This document shows positions 56,495-64,000 of a stretch of 64,000 nucleotides of DNA, in pieces. Positions within the stretch are counted from its first letter, which is position 1; each line of letters opens with the position of its first letter. A program made the position numbers and the translations under genes. Source of the DNA: Stenotrophomonas ginsengisoli (GTDB lineage Bacteria; Pseudomonadota; Gammaproteobacteria; Xanthomonadales; Xanthomonadaceae); contig NZ_LDJM01000006.1 in the NCBI RefSeq assembly GCF_001431485.1, forward strand, positions 44,544 to 108,543, read 5' to 3'. The notes beneath the pieces are model-generated. The model was not told the origin of the DNA. It worked only from the letters and a program-made list of their open reading frames with translations, and did not search any database.

Positions 56495-57616
56495 ATGATG
56501 CGTCCTATCCTGGCGTTCGTGTTCACAGCAATCCTGGCCCTTGGCAGTGCGCCGCTGCTGGCGCAGTCGGGCATGCGTACCGAAGGTGATGTCGCCGGTG
56601 CGCAAGGGGTTTACGAGGCCGAAGTGCCGGTCAACAGCCAGGCCGACAGTGATCGTGCCGGGGCCCTGGCGCGCGCGCTGGGCCAGGTGCTGGCCAAGAT
56701 GTCCGGCGACCGTCAGGTGACCTCGCGCCCCGGCGTGGGCCAGATGCTGCGCGAGGCCGACCAGTACGTGCGGTCCTATGACTACCGCCAGGACCGTGGC
56801 ACCTCGGTCAGCGGCGCGCCCAGTTACCGGATGATGCTGGTGGCCCGCTTCGACGGTGACAAGGTCGAAGGCCTGGCCTCGGCGCTGGGCCTGCCGGTGT
56901 GGGCGCAGCCGCGTCCCAAGCCGGTGCTGTGGCTGGCCATCGATGATGGCAGTGGCCCGCGCCTGGTCGGCCTGCAGCAGACCAATGCCGCCCGTCCGGT
57001 GCTGGACAAGGCCATCGAGCGTGGCTACCGCCTCGGACTGCCGGCCGGCGGTGCCGCCGAGCAGGCCCTGGTCGGGGCGATCTGGCGCATGGATACTGCC
57101 GCGGTGGCGCGGGCTTCGGCCCGTTATGCCCCGCCGATGCAGCTGATCGGCAAGCTCCACCGGGGCACCGGTGGCGGCTGGGTGGCAGACTGGGCTTTCG
57201 TGGACAACGGCCGCGTGCTCAATCGCTGGAGCGCCAACGAGACCGATGCCCGCCGGGCCATGGTTTCCGGTGCCGACGGTGCCGCCGATGCGCTGGTCCG
57301 CCGCTATGCCAAGGCCCTGCCCAGCGGCACGCCGGGCGTGCACCGGGTGATCGTGCACGGGGTCAATTCGGCCGATGACTGGCTGCGTGTGTCGGCCAGC
57401 CTGCAGGCCCATCCGATGCTCAAGTCGCTGCGCCCGGTGCGCGCCAGCGGTGACCGCATCGAGCTGGATCTGGATCTGTCCACCGGCCTGGCGGGCTTCA
57501 ACCGCCTGCTCGGCAGCGATGCGGCACTGGCACCGGTGGCGGCACTGCCTGCACCGGCCCAGGGCGATGCTCCCGCGCAGGTGCTTAGTGGCCCAGCGGA
57601 GTACCGCGTCAAATGA
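56495..57616 (+). CDS. DUF2066 domain exported protein
   Basis: A 373-residue protein with a signal peptide ending SAPLLAQ and the DUF2066 domain (VYEAEVPVNSQADSDRAGALARALGQVLAKMSG). Two ATGs (56495, 56498) are possible starts. DUF2066 proteins are usually encoded between purM and the perM-hda pair; function unknown. It overlaps perM by four bases. Confidence 0.85.
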   Translation: MMRPILAFVFTAILALGSAPLLAQSGMRTEGDVAGAQGVYEAEVPVNSQADSDRAGALARALGQVLAKMSGDRQVTSRPGVGQMLREADQYVRSYDYRQDRGTSVSGAPSYRMMLVARFDGDKVEGLASALGLPVWAQPRPKPVLWLAIDDGSGPRLVGLQQTNAARPVLDKAIERGYRLGLPAGGAAEQALVGAIWRMDTAAVARASARYAPPMQLIGKLHRGTGGGWVADWAFVDNGRVLNRWSANETDARRAMVSGADGAADALVRRYAKALPSGTPGVHRVIVHGVNSADDWLRVSASLQAHPMLKSLRPVRASGDRIELDLDLSTGLAGFNRLLGSDAALAPVAALPAPAQGDAPAQVLSGPAEYRVK

Positions 57617-58788
57617 CCCCCTTGCCCGCGTTGGATGAGATTGCCCGTTTCCTGCGCCACATCAAGTACGCCGCGGCCACCCTGGCCCTGATCTGGGTGA
57701 TCTGGCTGCTGGCACCGATCCTGACCCCGTTCGTGGCCGCGATCATGCTGGCCTGGCTGGGTGATCCACTGGTGGACCGCCTGGAAGCGGCGGGGCGCTC
57801 GCGCAATACCGCGGTGCTGCTGGTCTTCGTGCTGATGATCATGCTCATCGCCCTGGCCCTGCTCATCCTGGTGCCGATGCTGCAGAGCCAGGTGCAGACC
57901 CTGGTTGCAGCCCTGCCCGGCATGCAGACCTGGCTGCTGGAAAAGGCCGTGCCGGCGCTGGAGGCACGTTTCGGCTTCCGCGCGGCCGAATGGATGGACC
58001 CGCAGCGCCTGATCGACTGGGCGCGCAGCCACTGGCAGGCCGCTGGTGGCGCGGCGGCAACGGTGTTTGGTTACCTGAGCCGATCCAGCTTTGCCCTGGT
58101 GACGATGGTGGTGAACCTGTTCCTGACCCCGATCGTGGCTTATTACTTCCTGCGCGACTGGGACCGGATGGTCGAGCGGGTGGCCTCGCTGATTCCGCGT
58201 GACCATATCGCCACGGCAGCCAAGCTGGCCTCCGAATCCAACGAGGTGCTCGGCGCATTCGTGCGCGGCCAGTTCGTGGTGATGGTGGCCCTGGGCGCGA
58301 TCTACGCCACCGGTATGGCCCTGGTCGGGCTCAAGCTGGGCCTGCTGATCGGCATGGTGGCCGGCCTGATCAGCTTCATTCCCTATCTGGGCGCAACCAC
58401 CGGGGTGATCCTGGCCGTACTGGCAGCCCTGGTCCAGGCCCAGGGCGTGGATGTCAAATTGCTGGCTGGCGTGGCGGTGGTGTTCACCGTGGGCCAGCTG
58501 CTGGAAAGCTACGTGCTGACCCCGCGCATCGTCGGAGACAAGATCGGCCTGCACCCGGTGGCGGTGATCTTTGCGGTGATGGCCGGTGGCCAGCTGTTCG
58601 GTTTTCTGGGCATGCTGCTGGCCCTGCCGGTGGCGGCGGTGGCCAATGTGCTGCTGCGTTATGCCCAGGAGCGTTACCGCAGCAGTGAGCTGTATGCCGG
58701 CAACGCAGCGGTGATCATGCCGGCCGGGGTAACCGACCAGATCCATCGCCTCACGCCGATGGCCGACGAGAAAAGCAAGCGCCCGTGA
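57613..58788 (+). CDS. perM: AI-2E family transporter PerM
   Basis: A 391-residue inner-membrane protein with about eight helices, of the AI-2E/PerM permease family. Typical blocks are LAPILTPFVAAIMLAWLGDPLVDRLE, LTPIVAYYFLRDWDRM and LISFIPYLGATTGVILA. The substrate is not fixed by sequence. It overlaps the hda start by four bases. Confidence 0.88.
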   Translation: MTPLPALDEIARFLRHIKYAAATLALIWVIWLLAPILTPFVAAIMLAWLGDPLVDRLEAAGRSRNTAVLLVFVLMIMLIALALLILVPMLQSQVQTLVAALPGMQTWLLEKAVPALEARFGFRAAEWMDPQRLIDWARSHWQAAGGAAATVFGYLSRSSFALVTMVVNLFLTPIVAYYFLRDWDRMVERVASLIPRDHIATAAKLASESNEVLGAFVRGQFVVMVALGAIYATGMALVGLKLGLLIGMVAGLISFIPYLGATTGVILAVLAALVQAQGVDVKLLAGVAVVFTVGQLLESYVLTPRIVGDKIGLHPVAVIFAVMAGGQLFGFLGMLLALPVAAVANVLLRYAQERYRSSELYAGNAAVIMPAGVTDQIHRLTPMADEKSKRP

Positions 58789-59489
58789 CCAGCCAGCAAT
58801 TGACGCTGAGCCTGCGTTATCCGCCGGACCAGCGTCTGGAAACCTTCCTTGCCGCGCCGCCGGCTGCGCTGGCGCAATTGCGTGCGCTGGCCGTTGGCGC
58901 GCATGCGGACTGGCTGTACGTGGCCGGCGCGGCCGGCACCGGCAAGACCCATCTGACCCTGGCTGTGTGCGCAGCGGCCGAGCAGGCCGGGCGGCGCGCG
59001 ATGTACCTGCCGCTGGCTGCGGCGCGGGGCCGCGTGCGCGACGCCCTGGAAGGGCTGGAGCAGCATGATGTGATCGCTCTGGACGGGGTGGATGCGATCG
59101 CCGGCAACCGTGATGACGAAATCGCCCTGTTCGACTTCCACAACCGTGCGCGTGCGGCCGGGGCAACCCTGCTCTATACCGCCAAGGCGATGCCGGAGAT
59201 GCTTGGCCTGGTGTTGCCGGACCTGCGCTCGCGGCTGGGCCAGTGTGGGCGCATCAGCCTGTATACCCTGGACGAAATTGACCGGGTGGCCGTGCTCAAG
59301 GCCCGTGCGGAGCGGCGCGGGATGGTGCTCGACGGCCCGGCCCTGGAATGGTTGCTGGCCCGCTGCGGGCGTGACATGGGTTCGCTGGTGAGCGTACTTG
59401 ACCGCCTGGATCGCGAATCACTGGCGGCCAAGCGCAGGCTGACCGTGCCCTTCCTGCGCAGTGTGCTCGGCGAGGGCGACAGCCCCTGA
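58785..59489 (+). CDS. hda: DnaA regulatory inactivator Hda
   Basis: With the sliding clamp, Hda stimulates DnaA-ATP hydrolysis to prevent re-initiation. The 234 residues have the clamp-binding QQLTLSLRY at the N-terminus, a P-loop VAGAAGTGKTHLTLAV, and a DnaA-like AAA+ core (VIALDGVDAIAG, SRLGQCGRI). The start is a GTG at 58785. Confidence 0.92.
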   Translation: MTSQQLTLSLRYPPDQRLETFLAAPPAALAQLRALAVGAHADWLYVAGAAGTGKTHLTLAVCAAAEQAGRRAMYLPLAAARGRVRDALEGLEQHDVIALDGVDAIAGNRDDEIALFDFHNRARAAGATLLYTAKAMPEMLGLVLPDLRSRLGQCGRISLYTLDEIDRVAVLKARAERRGMVLDGPALEWLLARCGRDMGSLVSVLDRLDRESLAAKRRLTVPFLRSVLGEGDSP

Positions 59490-59513
59490 GTGACGCCGCT
59501 TGCCCGGGATGAC

Positions 59514-59538
59514 AGAGCCGGCTTGTGCCGGCTCTTTG
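59514..59538. terminator. Bidirectional terminator between hda and murU
   Basis: AGAGCCGGC, loop TTGT, GCCGGCTCT followed by TTG. The T tail is short. Confidence 0.65.
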
Positions 59539-59540
59539 CT

Positions 59541-61249
<1,709 letters not shown>

Positions 61250-61331
61250 GTCGTACCTGGGGCAGCAACCGGCTGCCGATGGGACAGGGTAAATGGCCGC
61301 GCCGGTGAAGGCGAGGGGGCGTGCTCATGCA

Positions 61332-61359
61332 ACAAGGGCGGCCCGCAGGCCGCCCTTGT
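61332..61359 (-). terminator. Terminator after the M20 peptidase gene
   Basis: ACAAGGGCGGCC (61332-61343), loop CGCA, GGCCGCCCTTGT. A perfect 12-bp stem just past the peptidase stop; the T tail on the minus strand is weak. Confidence 0.7.
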
Positions 61360-61380
61360 CAGTTGCCGCGCAGGCTACGG

Positions 61381-62874
61381 TCAGCAGCAGCCGAAGTTGC
61401 CGTGGCGGGTGCCCGAGTCGGCATGCACGCCGCAACCGCGGGTCTCGCCGCGCACGCTGGCGGCATAGTGCTGCAGCAGCACGTGGGAGACGCAGGCAGT
61501 GACGCGCTTGCCCATCGGGATGTGCAGGAACTCGTTCGGGCCATGCGCGTTGGAGTGCGGGCCGAGCACGCCGGTGATCATGAACTGCGCGCCGGGGAAC
61601 TTCTCGCCCAGCATGCCCATGAACGGAATCGAGCCACCTTCACCCATGTACATGGCCGGCTTGTCGAAGAAGGCCTGCGAGGCGGCATTGATGGCCTCGG
61701 TCAGCCACGGCGACATGGCCGGTGCGTTCCAGCCGGTGGACGCCTTCTCCAGATCCAGCGACACGTGGGCGCCGTTGGGCGGGTCGCGCAGCAGTTCGGC
61801 CTTGAGCAGCTCGCCGCAGGCCTTGCCATTGGCGGTCGGCGGCAGGCGCAGCGACAACTTGACCGAGGTTTCCGGGCGCAGCACGTTGCCGGCCGATTCC
61901 AGCGGCGGCATGCCGCCGATGCCGGTCACCGAAAGGGCCGGGCGCCAGGTGCGGTTGAGCACCAGCTCGGTCAGGACCTCGCTCATCGGGGTCAGGCCGT
62001 CGACCATCGGGAACTTCTTGAAGATCGCGGTATCGACCACTTCGGCAGCGCGCTGGGCCTGGGCCAGACGCTCGGCCGGGATTTCCACGTGCAGGCCGTC
62101 GATCAGGATGCGGCCGGTGTCCTGGTCCTCGATGCGCGAGAGCAGCTGGCGCAGCAGGCGGAAGGAGGACGGGATCACACCGGAGGCATCGCCGGAATGC
62201 ACGCCTTCCTCCAGCACCTTGACGGTGAAGTTGCCACCGGTCAGGCCGCGCAGCGAGGTGGTGCACCACAGCTGTTCGTAGTTGGCGCAGCCCGAATCCA
62301 GGCACACCACCAGCGAGGGCTGGCCGATGCGGTCGGCCAGGTGGTCGACATAGGCCGGCAGGTCGTAGGAACCGGATTCCTCGCAGGCCTCGATCAGCAC
62401 CACGCAGCGGGCGTGCGGCAGGCCCTGCTCGTGCAGGGCCAGCACGGCGGTCAGCGAGCCGTACATGGCATAGCCGTCATCGGCACCACCGCGGCCGTAC
62501 AGCTTGTCACCACGCAGCACCGGCTTCCACGGGCCCAGGTCTTCATCCCAGCCGGTCATTTCAGGCTGCTTGTCCAAGTGGCCGTACAGCAGCACGGTGT
62601 CTTCGCCGGTTTCCGGGCCGGAGGCGGGGATTTCCAGCAGCAGCAGCGGGGTGCGGCCTTCCAGCTGCACCACTTCCACCTGCAGGCCCGGGATGTCCTG
62701 GGCGCGGGCCCAGGTCTCCATCAGCGTCACCGCCTTGGCCATGTAGCCGTTTTCGACCCAGTTGGCATCGAACATCGGCGACTTGTTGGGAATGGCGATG
62801 TATTCAATCAGCTGCGGGACGATCTCGTTGTCCCACTTGTCGCTGATGAACTGGCTGAGCTTGGCGCTGTCCAT
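61381..62874 (-). CDS. M20 family metallopeptidase
   Basis: A 497-residue zinc di/tripeptidase-like enzyme of the cytoplasm. Metal and catalytic residues are in LLYGHLDKQPEMTGW, GRGGADDGYAMYGS and EACEESGSYD. The dimerisation domain follows, and a late metal His lies in GPHSNAHGPNEFLHIPM. It ends with an unusual Cys-rich tail (RGCGVHADSGTRHGNFGCC) beyond the usual family end. Start ATG 62874 (MDSAKLSQF). Confidence 0.9.
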   Translation of the reverse strand: MDSAKLSQFISDKWDNEIVPQLIEYIAIPNKSPMFDANWVENGYMAKAVTLMETWARAQDIPGLQVEVVQLEGRTPLLLLEIPASGPETGEDTVLLYGHLDKQPEMTGWDEDLGPWKPVLRGDKLYGRGGADDGYAMYGSLTAVLALHEQGLPHARCVVLIEACEESGSYDLPAYVDHLADRIGQPSLVVCLDSGCANYEQLWCTTSLRGLTGGNFTVKVLEEGVHSGDASGVIPSSFRLLRQLLSRIEDQDTGRILIDGLHVEIPAERLAQAQRAAEVVDTAIFKKFPMVDGLTPMSEVLTELVLNRTWRPALSVTGIGGMPPLESAGNVLRPETSVKLSLRLPPTANGKACGELLKAELLRDPPNGAHVSLDLEKASTGWNAPAMSPWLTEAINAASQAFFDKPAMYMGEGGSIPFMGMLGEKFPGAQFMITGVLGPHSNAHGPNEFLHIPMGKRVTACVSHVLLQHYAASVRGETRGCGVHADSGTRHGNFGCC

Positions 62875-63004
62875 GGGTGCTGCTCCGGGTATGTTGATTG
62901 CGGATGTGACCATTGTACGCCTGCACCCTGTCAGAGTTTTCCTACGTGATGTCGGGCGTTCGGCTGGCTTTATGAACGCGCGGCTGACGATAGGATGGCC
63001 ACCG

Positions 63005-63060
63005 GTGTCGCGGGAAGGTGGACTCACCGGCAAGGAGCCGGTCCATCAACGCAAAGACAC
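63005..63060 (+). other. Structured 5' leader of comEA, possible riboswitch
   Basis: GTGTC (63005-63009) pairs with GACAC (63056-63060). Inside, GGTGGAC (63017-63023) pairs with GTCCATC (63041-63047), capped by CGGC-AAGGA-GCCG. The unpaired sides are GCGGGAA and AACGCAAA, forming an internal loop. The ACGCAAAG string recalls the cyclic-di-GMP-I riboswitch core, but the second arm and its tetraloop are not visible. The outer 3' strand ends two bases before the AGGAG ribosome site at 63062, so folding could affect translation. Confidence 0.5.
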
Positions 63061-63073
63061 AAGGAGTACAACC

Positions 63074-63391
63074 ATGAAATGGATCGCCGTGACCTGGAAG
63101 TCGCTGGTGTTGAGCATGGTTCTGGCAGGTTGGGCGTCGGCCACGGAAAAGGTCGACATCAACAGCGCCGACGCCGCCACGCTGGATCGCGTGTTGGTCA
63201 ACGTCGGTGCCGCCAAGGCACAAGCGATCGTGGACTACCGGCAAGCCAATGGTCCGTTCCGCAGCCCAGAGGAACTGGCGCAGGTACGGGGAATCGGTTT
63301 GCGGACTGTGGAAATCAATCGTGAGCTGATCACGGTGGGGGCCGCAGACCAGCCACCGGCCAGGACGGCCGGGCAGGTGCCGCGACGCTGA
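63074..63391 (+). CDS. comEA: ComEA-like helix-hairpin-helix DNA-uptake protein
   Basis: Periplasmic DNA-binding protein that ratchets incoming DNA during transformation. The 105 residues have a signal peptide ending GWASA, followed by the ComEA block VDINSADAATLDRVLVNVGAAKAQAIVDYRQANGPF and RGIGLRTVEINRELI, two HhH motifs. It is the short Gram-negative form without the N-terminal anchor domain. AAGGAG lies eight bases before the ATG. Confidence 0.9.
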   Translation: MKWIAVTWKSLVLSMVLAGWASATEKVDINSADAATLDRVLVNVGAAKAQAIVDYRQANGPFRSPEELAQVRGIGLRTVEINRELITVGAADQPPARTAGQVPRR

Positions 63392-63492
63392 GCACGACAA
63401 AGCAGGTGTTGTCTGCCGCAGGATGCGGCCGGTGATGCCGGTTGGGGAAGGATTCCAAATGGATCGGGCACGGATGCCGACAGGGATGTGAT

Positions 63493-63538
63493 ATCGCCCG
63501 GTGGCGCACAGTGACGTGCGGCCGGGCGATTTTTTTCA
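63493..63538 (+). terminator. Terminator after comEA
   Basis: ATCGCCCGG at the left and CCGGGCGAT at the right enclose a smaller stem (GCGCAC with GTGCG-like), followed by seven T residues. Confidence 0.8.
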
Positions 63539-63611
63539 GCGGTCTTGCTGCCAGGCAAGCGGCTGGGCAGGTGGCATGGGGATGGCACCTGTCCAGCTGA
63601 TGGCAGCAGTG

Positions 63612-63654
63612 ACGGGCGTATCGGTGAAGGTGGGGCCGACACCGATACGCCCGT
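63612..63654. repeat. 15-bp perfect inverted repeat, 13-nt loop
   Basis: ACGGGCGTATCGGTG (63612-63626) and CACCGATACGCCCGT (63640-63654). No T tail, no flanking gene in phase. It may be a repetitive palindromic element or an RNA hairpin. It lacks the GTAG ends of the known Stenotrophomonas SMAG palindromes. Confidence 0.7.
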
Positions 63655-63868
63655 TGCATTGCATCATCCCGCACCGCGTTGCGTCGCAATGACGCGCCAG
63701 GCCGGCAGCCCTTGCCGGCCAGCATGCTGCAGCCTCACGTTGATCGCACCCGGTCGCCTGTGGCCATGTGGCCCTGTGCCACGCCCGGCAACAAGCCGGC
63801 TGCACGGGCCTGACAGTAAGTTTTGGCAAACGTGGCCACTGGGCCAGTGCGAAGCCCAAGCCCAAGCC

Positions 63869-63994
63869 AACAAGCCCAGGCCAACAAGCCCAAGCCAACA
63901 AGCCCAAGCCAACAAGCCCAAGCCAACAAGCCCAAGCCAACAAGCCCAAGCCAACAAGCCCAAGCCAACAAGCCCAAGCCAACAAGCCCAAATC
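63869..63994. repeat. 14-bp tandem repeat (minisatellite), about nine units
   Basis: Eight units of AACAAGCCCAAGCC (63869-63980; the first has G for A at position 11) followed by a degenerate ninth ending in AATC. Related half-units occur just before 63869. The unit is not a multiple of three. The array may continue beyond the window. Confidence 0.9.
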
Positions 63995-64000
63995 CTCTCA

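Larger units (their letters stand above)
63392..64000. other. Non-coding right end of the window
   Basis: This 609-bp stretch holds the comEA terminator (63493-63538), a 15-bp inverted repeat (63612-63654) and a 14-bp minisatellite (63869-63994). I see no credible gene; the long minus-strand frames here are low-complexity products of the repeat. Confidence 0.7.

Noticed and set aside
63612..63654. SMAG repetitive palindrome of Stenotrophomonas
   Set aside because: The characteristic GTAG end is missing and only one copy is visible in the window.
63536..63991. Minus-strand open frames encoding Trp/Leu/Gly repeats
   Set aside because: They are translations of the 14-bp array in shifting frames, with no ribosome site or non-repeat support.
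63869..64000. CRISPR array
   Set aside because: Units are 14 bp and contiguous without spacers, and no cas genes are present.

Overview
The window is GC-rich chromosomal DNA of a gammaproteobacterium of the Xanthomonadaceae, most like Stenotrophomonas or a close relative. This rests on gene content and order: a Kdo kinase (kdkA) LPS locus, a yceD-rpmF-fabHDG-acpP-fabF-mltG-tmk-holB-pilZ run with a PilZ of the FimX-partner type, and an rpoN cluster that carries HPr kinase, EIIA-Man, HPr and EI but no sugar permeases. Nearly all of it is housekeeping core. The genus is inferred, not proven.

Layout. 1-1000: edge of a mobile element, with the N-terminal part of a P4-type tyrosine integrase running off the left end, a 12-bp tandem repeat over its start codons and a tRNA 3'-end-like attachment site. 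1017-4061: LPS inner-core genes (DUF6165, heptosyltransferase, kdkA) and an MBL-fold hydrolase. 4127-7861: SRP RNA, tRNA-Ser(GGA), dnaX-ybaB-recR and a HIT protein. 7926-12408: Slp lipoprotein and a MoxR-DUF58-transglutaminase operon. 12443-17187: three membrane glycosylation genes. 17149-26516: maf and the fatty-acid, cell-wall and replication-clamp-loader operon ending in pilZ. 26582-29856: tRNA-Val(CAC), a DUF4105 protein and a lipoprotein hydrolase. 29923-31853: a roadblock/LC7 protein and a fused ABC-type ATPase/dual-specificity phosphatase. 32041-39295: proC, yggS, pilT, pilU, YitT, tag, yqgE, ruvX and pyrB.

39348-50752 is a long minus-strand block: CPXCG protein, mgtE, the regulatory PTS (ptsI, ptsH, EIIA-Man, rapZ, hprK), hpf, rpoN, the Lpt LPS export genes and kdsC/kdsD for Kdo synthesis. 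50805-52646 holds ibaG, murA and a small EF-hand membrane protein. 52733-56382 holds two DUF3108 proteins, purN, a small membrane protein and purM. 56495-59489 holds a DUF2066 protein, PerM and hda. 59541-61249 holds the murU-amgK peptidoglycan-recycling pair, followed by an M20 peptidase, comEA with a structured leader, and a 14-bp minisatellite at the right edge.

Several parts act on one another. kdsD, kdsC, kdkA, the heptosyltransferase and Lpt make, phosphorylate and export the LPS core. murA, murU, amgK, mltG and rapZ touch amino-sugar and peptidoglycan flow. pilT, pilU, pilZ and comEA serve type IV pili and DNA uptake. dnaX, holB, tmk, hda and recR serve replication and repair.

The most unusual objects are the ATPase-phosphatase fusion next to a roadblock protein, the integrase edge, the comEA leader, the EF-hand protein behind murA, and the missing ptsN.
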